This document shows, piece by piece, positions 1 to 7,778 of a stretch of DNA of 64,000 bases; positions within the stretch are counted from its first letter, which is position 1, and every line of letters starts with the position of its first letter. Source of the stretch: Nitrospinia bacterium (GTDB lineage: Bacteria > Nitrospinota > Nitrospinia > Nitrospinales > JAJDAT01). A program made the position numbers and the translations under genes. Where the stretch lies: NCBI GenBank assembly GCA_029261715.1, contig JAJDAT010000030.1, forward strand, positions 1 to 64,000, read 5' to 3'. Below the pieces are notes generated by a model. The model made no database searches, was not told where the DNA came from, and saw only the letters and a program-made list of their open reading frames with translations.

Positions 1-26
1 GATACAACCCCACCGCGAAGAGCCGA

Positions 27-680
27 ATGAATAAAGCCACCAAAACTTTTTCAATATTAGCTCTTACAACCCTGACTCTATACTCGACCTCCGTTTATTC
101 ATCCGAGATGGTTGAAATACCTGCTGGGGAATTTGTGATGGGACAAGACAATGACCGCTACGCCCCACCGCAACACACGATGCATTTGAAGAACTACTCG
201 ATAGATGTTTTCGAAGTCACTAATGAAGAGTTTAAAGTGCAGTTTCCCGAGCATTCTTTCTGGGAAAATGCAGGCCCCCATCCTGTTACAGATGTATCCT
301 GGCAGGAAGCACAATCTTATTGCATGAAAGTTGGCAAACGACTCCCTAGAGAAGAAGAATGGGAAAAAGCCGCGCGCGGAGAAGATGCGCGCCTCTACCC
401 GTGGGGTAACAAACCACTAAGAAAAAAAGCGCACCCCTTTTACTCAGGCTTAATCAAACGTCGGGTCGGGATCAACAAGAAGGATGTCTCTCCCTATGGA
501 GTTCGTGACATGGCAGGTTCTGTCTGGGAATGGACAGCAAGCGGTTTCTACAAAAAGAAAATAACACGTGGTGGACTCTGGAACTTCCACCTCGAATACG
601 AATTCAGCAAAACGTTTGATCGCAATCCCGTTGCCCCATCAAACCGATTGCCCTTTATAGGATTTCGATGCGCACGTTAG
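27..680 (+). CDS. secreted formylglycine-generating-enzyme-fold (SUMF1/FGE) protein
   Basis: 217 aa. Residues 1-26 are a signal peptide (KATK then a hydrophobic run ending VYSS). The rest is an FGE/sulfatase-modifying fold: 'VEIPAGEFVMG' near residue 30, 'VTDVSWQEAQSYC', 'RLPREEEWEKAARG', 'YPWGN', 'DMAGSVWEWTAS' and the closing 'GFRCAR'. The family includes formylglycine-generating enzyme, EgtB-like and purely structural members; the paired active-site cysteines of true FGE are not evident, so I do not assign a catalytic role. The last 13 bases overlap the next gene, a Tat-exported molybdopterin oxidoreductase, so the two are probably translationally coupled and act together in the periplasm. 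Residue use is richer in GC codons than in most of the window. Confidence 0.85.
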   Translation: MNKATKTFSILALTTLTLYSTSVYSSEMVEIPAGEFVMGQDNDRYAPPQHTMHLKNYSIDVFEVTNEEFKVQFPEHSFWENAGPHPVTDVSWQEAQSYCMKVGKRLPREEEWEKAARGEDARLYPWGNKPLRKKAHPFYSGLIKRRVGINKKDVSPYGVRDMAGSVWEWTASGFYKKKITRGGLWNFHLEYEFSKTFDRNPVAPSNRLPFIGFRCAR

Positions 681-1405
681 GAAAAATAACACGCCGCCTT
701 TTTTTGGAGCGCAGTTTTTGGGCAACGTCCCTCCTCTTCTGGAGTTGGCTCCGTGGCTCGTCCAGCGCAAAAGAACTGCATACTTACGCAGGCACCGATT
801 ACATAGGAAAAACCCGTGAGGGAGAATATAAAAATTTCTACATCAATTTCTGGAAACCCATGCGCCGTATCAACGGCAAATCATGGCAATTAAAAGTCAC
901 CGGACTTTGCGATACTCCGCAATCATTCACGCTGGAGAATTTTAAATCGTTCACGACAACCACGCAATCTTCACGTATGAAATGTGTGGAGTGCTGGTCC
1001 GCCCGTGCGCAGTGGTCGGGATTTTCTATTCAAGAACTGGAACAAATCGTTCAACCTCAACCCGAAGCCAAGGGAATTCTTTTTCATTGTGGCGATGAAT
1101 ATAAAGAATATCTTTCACGAGAAGCCTTAAATGAAGACAGAGTCATTCTTGCGCATTCGATGAACGGCAAACCCCTCACCGACGCACATGGATTTCCCCT
1201 ACGCTTGATAGCGCCTTCGAAATACGGCTATAAAAATCCGAAAGCGATTCTGGAAATGGAATATGTGTCTGAACATCAGGCAGGGACGTGGAGCAAGATA
1301 GGGCCTTATTCGCAAGACGGCACCATCCTCCCCGGCACCGACCACCCACTTGAATTCAGCAAAGAACCTCACCGCATCTCAGGCGGAGAAATCAAGGATT
1401 ATTGA
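668..1405 (+). CDS. Tat-exported molybdopterin-dependent oxidoreductase (sulfite oxidase/MsrP-like)
   Basis: 245 aa. A twin-arginine signal 'TRRLFLERS' at about residues 8-16 precedes a hydrophobic stretch, so the protein should be exported folded with its cofactor. The oxidoreductase molybdopterin-binding domain follows; 'RMKCVECWSARAQWSGFSI' matches the MsrP region 'FRCVEAWS..' in which the cysteine ligates molybdenum. 'FHCGDEYKEYLS' and 'HGFPLRLIAPSKYGYKNPK' are further family blocks. The family reduces or oxidises small sulfur or nitrogen compounds or repairs oxidised methionine; the substrate cannot be read here. No MsrQ-like heme membrane partner follows. It overlaps the upstream FGE-fold gene by 13 bases. 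The gene is followed by 115 bases without a recognisable signal. Confidence 0.85.
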   Translation: MRTLGKITRRLFLERSFWATSLLFWSWLRGSSSAKELHTYAGTDYIGKTREGEYKNFYINFWKPMRRINGKSWQLKVTGLCDTPQSFTLENFKSFTTTTQSSRMKCVECWSARAQWSGFSIQELEQIVQPQPEAKGILFHCGDEYKEYLSREALNEDRVILAHSMNGKPLTDAHGFPLRLIAPSKYGYKNPKAILEMEYVSEHQAGTWSKIGPYSQDGTILPGTDHPLEFSKEPHRISGGEIKDY

Positions 1406-1520
1406 TTCTGTTGCAAAACACCCTATCCCCTCTTTAGCAAAGATAAGGCCAAGCAAGTAAAATGTTACGTGCTATTGAACTCATAGAACCTTTGCCTAGA
1501 AAGGGCCAAAAGTAGACAAA

Positions 1521-2063
1521 TCATTTTTCTGGGAAAACCTGGAAGGTTTGTTTTAATTCAACTTCATCCCTAGAAATTTTATCAAGAAGGCGAGCTCGCA
1601 CTGTATATATTCCATTTGGGTCTTGAGGCTCGATTCTAAAACCAATTGCACCAATGCTAAGTTGTAGCTCGCCATATGATGGTGGAGGTTTTCCAATCCA
1701 CAGTTCTCCAGGCTCTTCTTTTCCGTAAGGTAATCCATCAGGCTTAAAAACTTGAAAGATTGCTGTTGAATTACATAATCCATTTTGGTCCTTTGAACAG
1801 CCTGCAAAAATAATAACTCCCACAACAGGTTGACCACGTTTGGCAACTTTAGTGGTGCTAATTTGAATTCCACCTTTTTTTTTGCCCCAAGTACTAAATA
1901 ACTGATTAGGCTTGTCCGTTAACAAAAGTGTAGCTCCATAATCCCCCCAACTTTTAGTCCAAGGGGTCTCTTTAGCAGGTTGGCCGTTTTCAAACCATTG
2001 GGCGTTTGCGCTTGTAACAATAATTGCCAATGATAAAATTGTTATAAAAATTTTGAGTTTCAT
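1521..2063 (-). CDS. hypothetical secreted protein
   Basis: 180 aa. The ATG at 2063 is chosen because GGAG lies six bases upstream; an in-frame TTG four codons earlier would place the ribosome site inside the gene. Residues 1-22 are a signal peptide ending 'SANAQ'. The mature part contains 'FSTWGKKKGG', 'GVIIFAGCSKDQNGLCNS' with two cysteines that could form a disulfide, 'GLPYGKEEPGELWIGKPPP' and an 'IGFRIEPQDPNGIYTVRARLLDK' block of beta-strand character typical of a periplasmic Ig-like domain. I do not recognise the family. It stands alone, convergent with the molybdopterin gene. Confidence 0.75.
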   Translation of the reverse strand: MKLKIFITILSLAIIVTSANAQWFENGQPAKETPWTKSWGDYGATLLLTDKPNQLFSTWGKKKGGIQISTTKVAKRGQPVVGVIIFAGCSKDQNGLCNSTAIFQVFKPDGLPYGKEEPGELWIGKPPPSYGELQLSIGAIGFRIEPQDPNGIYTVRARLLDKISRDEVELKQTFQVFPEK

Positions 2064-2208
2064 TAAATTCTCCAATCGTTATTTTAGGCCAAAGAACCTT
2101 ATATACTGATGTCTGCATTTGGTCGGAAGCGGTCTCTAAAAACCGGAGAGTTGCGTATTAGAATATCGTAGCTTAATTGACCCTTAATTCCGGCGTAAGC
2201 TAAATTAT

Positions 2209-2568
2209 TCACCCACCCGCACGTTTAGCCTTAACGCCTTGCTTACTCAAATAGTCGAGTATACGTTCGATATGGTCGCCTTGGATCTCGATGACGCCTT
2301 TTTTGACTGTACCGCCGGTACCGCACATCACTTTGAGCTTCTTGCCCATCAATGCTAGGGCATCAGCATCCATTGAGAGCCCTTTAATCAACGTGACACC
2401 TTTACCTTTTCTGCCCTTGGTCTCACGGGAAACCCGTACGTTACCATCACCCAATGGTAATGTTTGTTTGCGACAGGTGCATTGTTTAACGGGATTACCA
2501 CAGTCGGGACACATTTTACCGTGTTCGGTGGAGTAAACAGTCCGATCCTTGGAGAGCTTGTCTTTCAT
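2209..2568 (-). CDS. SUI1/eIF1-family translation factor (YciH-like)
   Basis: 119 aa from the ATG at 2568, preceded by AGGA; a TTG six codons upstream is the alternative. The N-terminus has a small zinc-ribbon-like 'CPDCGNPVKQCTC' (four cysteines). The C-terminal SUI1 domain is clear: 'KGVTLIKGL', then 'LMGKKLKVMCGTGGTVKKGVIEIQGDH', then 'ILDYLSKQGVKAKRAGG'. Bacterial YciH-type eIF1 homologues are thought to influence start-site fidelity or initiation at weak messages. That is notable in a window where several genes appear to lack an ATG, GTG or TTG start, but any link is speculation. Stand-alone gene. Confidence 0.88.
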   Translation of the reverse strand: MKDKLSKDRTVYSTEHGKMCPDCGNPVKQCTCRKQTLPLGDGNVRVSRETKGRKGKGVTLIKGLSMDADALALMGKKLKVMCGTGGTVKKGVIEIQGDHIERILDYLSKQGVKAKRAGG

Positions 2569-2703
2569 CTCAGGCTTTCCTAACAAATTCCAACTTCAAC
2601 ATCATTGTTCCTATACCAGTAATCTTGCAGTCCATATTATGGTCGCCGTCCACAAGGCGTTAGATATCTAACATAGTATATCAGAGCTATTATATGCAAA
2701 CAC

Positions 2704-2841
2704 ATATTGGAAGAACCCACCACAGGTTTGCATTTTGCAGACATCCAACAACCTCTAGGCGGAGACGGGGGTGGAGAAATTATTGCGGAAGGAACACTCG
2801 AAGAAATCGTCAAAATCATAAACCCCAGCGCTGACAAATAG
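2704..2841 (+). pseudogene. uvrA: uvrA 3'-end remnant (copy 1)
   Basis: Reading in one frame from 2704 gives I-L-E-E-P-T-T-G-L-H-F-A-D-I-Q, the UvrA second Walker B region, followed directly by G-G-D-G-G-G-E-I-I-A-E-G-T and then a short tail and TAG at 2839-2841. In intact UvrA these two blocks are separated by a few dozen residues, so an internal piece is deleted as well as everything upstream. No start codon or ribosome site is associated with it. The rest of this roughly 490-base gap (2569-3058) holds nothing else I can support. Confidence 0.8.
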
Positions 2842-3058
2842 ATGAAAAACACCCTCAAATCTAAGAAATAAAGACTTTGATATAGGGTAAGCTCCATTTG
2901 CGTAAACAAAGCTTACCCTAACCATGGACACCATAACTTTTATTATCTGCAACCTTGTCTTCTTCAAGCTCCAAGCGATCTAAATATATTCTTCCCTCTA
3001 GGGAAATATTTATGGAAAACACTTGAGACTTGTCTTTTCGCGTTAAGTAGTTTGGCGA

Positions 3059-3541
3059 TTAATTTCTTACTTTAGAGAAAACATAGTCATTTTTTTCCTG
3101 AGAGGTGTGGCAGAGATAACAACTTTTTCCGCCATCGCCTACTAGTCGTTTACTTTTGCTATTTCCAGAAAACCCCTCAAATCCCCATCCCCCTGTGGAT
3201 TTATAGGTATTTTTATTCTTGACCATCACGCCTACAAGTTTCCTTTCACCTTCCTGGATAGCATGATTCTTTTGGATGTAACCCAATAGATCAAATACAA
3301 GAACTGAACCATCGGAAAAATCTCCAGTTTTAAACCCATTCAGCGCTTTGTCGTTTCCATAAACATGATGGATGCCTTGAAACGGATTCTCCAAAGGATG
3401 TCCAGGTTCGATAAGCATGGATTTGACATGTGCCCAATTGCGATAGCCTTCAGGGTAATCAACTTTAGATTTGTCTGCAAAAGCTTGACTCGTAAGAAAA
3501 GAAAAAACGGTAAGCGCTAAAATCAATAAACATTTTTTCAT
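3059..3541 (-). CDS. cytochrome P460 family protein
   Basis: 160 aa. Signal peptide 1-22 (ends 'SQAFA'). The mature part has the P460 layout: 'YPEGYRNWAHVKSMLI', 'GIHHVYGNDKAL', 'FSDGSVLVFDLLGYI', 'GERKLVGVMVKNKNTY' and, near the end, one c-heme site C141-Y-L-C144-H145. P460 cytochromes carry a heme cross-linked to lysine and act on hydroxylamine or NO in the periplasm; this homologue could detoxify such intermediates, by inference. The start has TAGGAG nine bases upstream. It is divergent from a MarR-family gene; a 21-base palindrome at 3574-3594 sits in its promoter region. Confidence 0.88.
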   Translation of the reverse strand: MKKCLLILALTVFSFLTSQAFADKSKVDYPEGYRNWAHVKSMLIEPGHPLENPFQGIHHVYGNDKALNGFKTGDFSDGSVLVFDLLGYIQKNHAIQEGERKLVGVMVKNKNTYKSTGGWGFEGFSGNSKSKRLVGDGGKSCYLCHTSQEKNDYVFSKVRN

Positions 3542-3573
3542 CTTTAAAAATCTCCTAATTGATATGACGTAAT

Positions 3574-3594
3574 ATAGTTTCGATTCGAAACTAT
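3574..3594. promoter_or_regulatory. palindromic operator between P460 and marR genes
   Basis: Perfect inverted repeat ATAGTTTCG-att-CGAAACTAT. A second, degenerate copy (TTTCG-aat-CGAtA) lies at 3632-3644 inside the marR promoter spacer. MarR proteins bind such short palindromes, so autoregulation and control of the divergent cytochrome gene are likely. The binding assignment is inference; the repeats are seen directly. Confidence 0.75.
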
Positions 3595-3619
3595 TTAATG
3601 CTAGCCTTAATAAAAATAT

Positions 3620-3648
3620 TTGTCAAACTAATTTCGAATCGATACAAT
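3620..3648 (+). promoter_or_regulatory. marR promoter (-35 TTGTCA, -10 TACAAT) containing an operator copy
   Basis: TTGTCA at 3620-3625 and TACAAT at 3643-3648 are separated by exactly 17 bases, and that spacer holds the degenerate operator TTTCGaatCGAtA. A start site about seven bases after the -10 box falls on or next to the ATG at 3655, and there is no Shine-Dalgarno sequence, so the message is probably leaderless. Confidence 0.65.
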
Positions 3649-3654
3649 ATATTT

Positions 3655-4245
3655 ATGAACCCTGAGCTATTACATGAATATATAGAGAGAATATCCTGTT
3701 TGTTGGATTCGGAGGCCAGGATGGTAGGGGCTGACTTGAATCTGCAACCGGTTCAATTAAACGCCTTAAACTACATTAATCGCTCCAATCGCTATTCCAA
3801 TACGCCTCAAGGGGTGACAGAATACTTGGGCTTAACTAAAGGAACGGTGTCTCAGACATTGTCCATTTTAGAATCCAATGGGCTAATAAAAAAAAGTCCC
3901 GATAAAAAGGATGGTCGGGTAGTTCGCTTAAATGTCACCGCCGCAGGGAATAAATTATTGAGAAAAGCGATTCCTTCACCTTCAATCCGAAACACTTGGG
4001 AAGGATTAAATGAGCAGGATCAAAGCGCCTTAGTGGATGGGTTAAAACAGCTCTTATTAGAAATGCAGAAAACAAATGGAATGCAAGCTTTTGGGATTTG
4101 TGGAACCTGTCGTTTTAATTCTAAGAGAGGCGAGAAGAAGTTTTTCTGTGAATTGACCCAAGAGAATTTAACTCTGAAGGACACCGAACTCCTTTGCAGA
4201 GAACACCAATCTATTGAACAAGAAACTACGCCTAATGTGGTTTAG
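3655..4245 (+). CDS. MarR-family regulator with C-terminal Cys cluster
   Basis: 196 aa from the ATG at 3655 (an upstream in-frame ATG at 3598 lies before the promoter and is rejected). The winged helix runs about 30-110: 'LQPVQLNALNYINRSN', recognition helix 'GLTKGTVSQTLSILESNGLIKK', wing 'DKKDGRVVRLNVTAAG'. After a helical stretch the C-terminus adds C149-G-T-C152, C165 and C181-R-E-H185, a probable metal or redox site. Divergent from the P460 cytochrome, whose promoter shares its operator; it likely senses a reactive nitrogen, redox or metal signal. The leaderless promoter suggests a message read without a 5' UTR. Confidence 0.88.
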   Translation: MNPELLHEYIERISCLLDSEARMVGADLNLQPVQLNALNYINRSNRYSNTPQGVTEYLGLTKGTVSQTLSILESNGLIKKSPDKKDGRVVRLNVTAAGNKLLRKAIPSPSIRNTWEGLNEQDQSALVDGLKQLLLEMQKTNGMQAFGICGTCRFNSKRGEKKFFCELTQENLTLKDTELLCREHQSIEQETTPNVV

Positions 4246-4410
4246 GATCGTTTAAAAACATAAATAAGATTTTGACAACATTATTTAAACTCTAAAATCC
4301 ATAAGCCCTGCATTTAAGCGCTATCGCTACACTCGCCATAATCTCTCCTTAGCCCCCCACACATTGTCCTATTGAAAACAAATAAGTCTGTAAGAGTTTT
4401 AAACGACGGA

Positions 4411-4551
4411 TTATATTGTCACCTGGGACTGGACAGTGAAGATGGAGGCGGAGAAATTATCGTGGAAGGAACCCCAGAAGAAATCGTCAAAGTCAAAAAC
4501 TCCAGTGCCGGCAAACACCTAAAAGACGCGCTAAAACCATATGCTCAATAG
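4411..4551 (+). pseudogene. uvrA: uvrA 3'-end remnant (copy 2)
   Basis: One frame reads H-L-G-L-D-S-E-D-G-G-G-E-I-I-V-E-G-T-P-E then an I-V-K-V-K segment, 'GKHLKDALKPYAQ' and a stop at 4549-4551. This is the very C-terminus of UvrA ('DLGPEGGDGGGEIVAEGTPEE'), detached from the rest of the gene. It is similar to, but not identical with, the relic at 2704-2841 and on the same strand. The remainder of the 437-base gap (4246-4683) contains no supported gene apart from a possible fragment on the other strand. Confidence 0.78.
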
Positions 4552-4680
4552 TTTTTTTCTTTTCCACACTCAACCTCCTTAGCGCATAACAACAGTTGTC
4601 GTAGTGTTTGTTGCCCCTTTTTTAAATTACCTTCATCAAATAAAACAGCGGCTTGGGCTAGTCTTTCATGGTTTCCTAAT
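4545..4680 (-). pseudogene. possible start-less coding fragment after the antiporter gene
   Basis: On the minus strand a frame reads L-G-N-H-E-R-L-A-Q-A-A-V-L-F-D-E-G-N, continues through 'KKGQQTLRQLLL' and 'CAKEVECGKEKNY', and stops at 4545. It is amphipathic and TPR-like in texture, but has no ATG, GTG or TTG between an upstream stop and this segment. It could be a gene remnant or a small gene with an unusual start. I do not recognise it. Confidence 0.3.
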
Positions 4681-4683
4681 ATG

Positions 4684-5925
4684 TCAGTTGGCGTTTTTAT
4701 CTGTATCTACCGCTTCAAGTTGAAGGGAATGGCTAAAAGAACCACCGTATAAGCCCTTCAAAACTAAGGGAGACAATACAGTCGTAAAAGCAATAACTAT
4801 AACCATACTGGCATAAATCTCGTTATTTAGGATACCGCTTTCCTGACCTAATTCGGCAAATATGAGCCCCACTTCTCCGCGCGGGGTCATAGCTGCGCCA
4901 ATGATCCAACGAACTGGCCACGATTCCCGGATCAGGCAAGGCCCTAGCATTTTACCGATTATCGCGATAATAAGAAGCGCCATGGAAAAAACCCAAATGA
5001 ATGGCGAACTCCAATCGATCTCGCGCAGATTTAACGACATACCAACCATGACAAAGAAAATAGGGGTGAACAAATGGATGATGGATTTCATTTCTGTTTC
5101 AATGCGCTCGGCAAAAGATGGATCTGCATGCAATGCGGCTCCAAAAGGTAAAAAGAAACGTCTTGATAAAGCCAAGCCTGCCGCGAAACCGCCGAGCAAT
5201 TCGGGAGCGCCCATAACATGGGCAAGCCATGCGAAAAGTAGTACCAGGGAAACGATCGTAGTGGGAATCAGACCTGGGATCTCGGTGCTTGTGTGGATAT
5301 GTTTGATAACGACGGACATCAGCTTCGCTACCACCGGAGCTAAAAAAAAGAAGGCGGCCACAAACGAAATTACTTTGCTTGCATTGCCCAAAGTCACGCC
5401 GCCGCCGATGGAAAACTCGTAAAGTAACGCCAACAAAACGACGCCCATCACGTCGTCCAGAATTGCTGCGCCTAATATTATCTGCCCTTCCGGGGAGTGA
5501 TGACGATTGAAGTCAGTGAGAACTCGGGCGGTGATCCCAATACTGGTAGCCGTGAGTGTCCCGCCGATAAATAGGGATACCAAAAACGGCAAGCTGAATA
5601 TCCAATATCCCAAGCTAAACCCCAGCAAAAGCGGTAAAGCAAAACCCGCCAAAGCCACCACAAAAGATTTGCGACCTGCCTGCGCCAACTGCTTAGGATC
5701 TGTCCCCAGTCCCACCTCGAATAAAAGCAGAATGATGCCGATTTCCGCCATAAGCTTGATAGCTTCAATGGGTTCGATCCAGCCCAATAGACTTGGCCCC
5801 AGGACCACTCCCGCCAGAAGCTCGCCTATAACCGAAGGCGATTTTAACCTCACGGCCAATTCTGCAAAAACACGCGCGGTCAAAAGGATGATGAACAGGA
5901 TTAAAAAAAAGTCGTGGGTTTGCAA
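4684..5925 (-). CDS. CPA2-family cation:proton antiporter (KefB/NapA-like)
   Basis: 413 aa, about 12 membrane segments. Family blocks: 'SPSVIGELLAGVVLGPSLLG' near residue 30, 'IGIILLLFEVGLGTD', 'GTLTATSIGITARVLTDF', 'GAAILDDVMGVVLLAL' (the paired-acid region of CPA2 exchangers) and 'GMSLNLREIDW', 'TPRGEVGLIFAELG'. It ends shortly after the last helix, so the RCK/TrkA-N nucleotide-binding domain of true KefB/KefC is absent. It likely exchanges Na+ or K+ for protons across the inner membrane. Codons are GC-richer than in flanking genes. The gene is alone; 383 bases upstream (5926-6309) hold nothing I can name. Confidence 0.9.
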   Translation of the reverse strand: MQTHDFFLILFIILLTARVFAELAVRLKSPSVIGELLAGVVLGPSLLGWIEPIEAIKLMAEIGIILLLFEVGLGTDPKQLAQAGRKSFVVALAGFALPLLLGFSLGYWIFSLPFLVSLFIGGTLTATSIGITARVLTDFNRHHSPEGQIILGAAILDDVMGVVLLALLYEFSIGGGVTLGNASKVISFVAAFFFLAPVVAKLMSVVIKHIHTSTEIPGLIPTTIVSLVLLFAWLAHVMGAPELLGGFAAGLALSRRFFLPFGAALHADPSFAERIETEMKSIIHLFTPIFFVMVGMSLNLREIDWSSPFIWVFSMALLIIAIIGKMLGPCLIRESWPVRWIIGAAMTPRGEVGLIFAELGQESGILNNEIYASMVIVIAFTTVLSPLVLKGLYGGSFSHSLQLEAVDTDKNAN

Positions 5926-6309
5926 TGACGCTCCCTAATCGTTTTACGGTAAACTCTAAATCAAGTTTTTAGTTTAAAGTATTTCATTATCCAGAATGTC
6001 GGTTTTGGATCAAATCCAATCGTTTAATATCTGATCCAAATAATCTAATAATATTTCAGTTTTTTCATGTAAAAGCGCTTTGCACGAACCCAACACGACG
6101 TCTATCGCCGAGGCTAGGGTATCGAGAGTGTCAAAATGTATCCGGTCGTCACTCTACCTCTTATGACACAAAACACTCTACGCGCTTCCATGGATCGATA
6201 GAATACCGCTAATCCTATTCAGAATGATTAAATTATTACTTTTTATTTGTCGTTTTTCTAAAAATGATACTATTATTTAATAACAAAATTATGGAGGGAG
6301 ATTTGTTTA

Positions 6310-6534
6310 ATGAATAGACCTGAAGAACTGGATGACCCCAAGAAATTTGACGAATTAATGGAAACTATAAATTCAAGATTGGTGATAACATCCATTCCTA
6401 TTAGAGAACGGGCGCACCTGTCACAGATTCTTTTAAGCGATGAACTGGATTACGATATGGCAGACGATGATTCTGTTTATCCCCAGGTTATTGAGTGGTA
6501 CCGGAAAAAATTCCCAGGTGAAAAAATCCAGTAA
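6310..6534 (+). CDS. small acidic hypothetical protein
   Basis: 74 aa with a strong ribosome site GGAGGGAG at 6293-6300, nine bases before the ATG. The product is acidic and soluble: 'RPEELDDPKKFDELMETINSR', 'IPIRERAHLSQILLSDELDYDMADDDSVYPQ', 'EWYRKKFPGEK'. No domain recognised. It stands alone and has normal coding texture, so I regard it as a real gene. Confidence 0.65.
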   Translation: MNRPEELDDPKKFDELMETINSRLVITSIPIRERAHLSQILLSDELDYDMADDDSVYPQVIEWYRKKFPGEKIQ

Positions 6535-6661
6535 ATTAAAACGCCCGGGTTTTGGTAGGAAAATTATTCATGGTTCCTTCAAAATAACAAAATACATGCT
6601 TCTTTGAATATTAGATCTCTTGACAGAGTTCCTAAAGAACAAGTGGAAAAATTTAACCTAG

Positions 6662-6695
6662 ATTCTTCGTCACCACTTCGTGGCTCCTCAAGAAT
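6662..6695. repeat. intergenic hairpin of a REP-like type
   Basis: Imperfect inverted repeat: ATTCTT at 6662-6667 pairs with AAGAAT at 6690-6695, and CCAC at 6673-6676 pairs with GTGG at 6680-6683. Sequences of the form 'agattctt...cttcgtgg...aagaatgact' recur as interspersed intergenic elements in many bacteria. Only one copy is seen in this window, so repeat status is inferred. A minus-strand open frame across it has no support. Confidence 0.4.
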
Positions 6696-6808
6696 GACTT
6701 TGAGATAAGCTTTTATTAAACGCAAAGTTACAATTCGAAAGATCGTTGAGCTTGTTTTTTCAATAATTAACACGCAAAACGGATCTAACTCTTAAGACGA
6801 CATCAAAC

Positions 6809-7627
6809 TTAAGCTTTACTTTTTTCCAGAATAAAATTTACTAAAGGATTATCTTCTTGCCCCAATTTATGGACCATTTGATAATGGTTTAGTTGTTCGT
6901 ATTCATAATATTCTATGTTCGCCAACAACTTATTTTTGGCGCATAGGTCCTTCGACTGTCCAATAAATAAATCGGTCTCTCCCGCTCCCACGCTAAATAA
7001 AGTCGAACATTTTAGAAAAGATAAATCCTTATTTGAAGCGCTGAAATCATTGACGTCATTTTCACTTAATTGCAAAACTTCGTTAAGATAACTATTTTTT
7101 ATCGGCCTTAAGTCGAATAGTCCGCTCAAACTGCATAACGCTTTAATACTTGGTCTTAAACTTTCGTTCATCAAATAGGAAATCAAAGCCAGGTGCCCAC
7201 CAGCGGAATGCCCCGAAAGGATCATTGCATCAGGATCTCCATTGTATCTAAGAGCTTTTTCTTGAATCCAATATATCGATTCCTTTATGTCATCCAAGAT
7301 TGTTTCCATATTCACCGTTGGAATAAGTCTGTAATTCACTACACAAACGGTCAGATTATTTTTCACAAAAGGCTCTGCAATAAAGCTATAACTTTTTTTG
7401 TCCAAGGCGCGCCAATAGCCTCCGTGAATGAATATCAGTATTGGAGAATTGCTAACATTTGACGGAAATATGTCTAGAGTTTGTAACACCTCCTTTCCAT
7501 ATTTTTGATCTAAATAACAGTTGTACTGTTCTATGACTCTTCTGGATTCATTTTCATTGATGTTCAAATATTTTTGAAAATCGGGATGGCGCAATCGAAG
7601 GTTTAACTGATTGTCGGGAGTCAACAT
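6809..7627 (-). CDS. alpha/beta hydrolase (BD-FAE / kynurenine-formamidase-like esterase)
   Basis: 272 aa, no signal peptide, cytosolic. The oxyanion-hole motif 'IFIHGGYWRALDK' lies near residue 70, the nucleophile elbow 'LSGHSAGGHLALISY' near 145, and a C-terminal 'LNHYQMV' supplies the catalytic histidine. 'HGGYW' with 'GHSAGG' is characteristic of the carbylamide/ester hydrolases that include kynurenine formamidase. No tryptophan-degradation genes are nearby, so the substrate is unknown. No clear Shine-Dalgarno site precedes the ATG. Stand-alone gene. Confidence 0.85.
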   Translation of the reverse strand: MLTPDNQLNLRLRHPDFQKYLNINENESRRVIEQYNCYLDQKYGKEVLQTLDIFPSNVSNSPILIFIHGGYWRALDKKSYSFIAEPFVKNNLTVCVVNYRLIPTVNMETILDDIKESIYWIQEKALRYNGDPDAMILSGHSAGGHLALISYLMNESLRPSIKALCSLSGLFDLRPIKNSYLNEVLQLSENDVNDFSASNKDLSFLKCSTLFSVGAGETDLFIGQSKDLCAKNKLLANIEYYEYEQLNHYQMVHKLGQEDNPLVNFILEKSKA

Positions 7628-7778
7628 GTCTTATAGGCAACTTTTAATAAATAGAATCATTTTCGCTTAAACGTTCCCGACAAACAATAAATTTGCCTTA
7701 GCGCTTAATTTCCGCTTATAATTTTTACATACGTGTCGATAAGTTTATCAGGGAAACAATTCATTTTTTTGTGAGCCT

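Noticed and set aside
255-314. Minus-strand frame within the FGE gene
   Set aside because: Antisense shadow of a recognised domain.
2637-2967. Two minus-strand open frames of 70-90 codons
   Set aside because: They run opposite the uvrA relic, have no ribosome site and look like random translation.
3598-3657. Earlier ATG for the MarR gene
   Set aside because: It precedes the promoter hexamers and operator, and adds a hydrophobic tail unlike MarR proteins.
4862-5938. Long open frames antisense to the antiporter
   Set aside because: They mirror a strongly conserved membrane protein; composition is that of a reverse-strand shadow.
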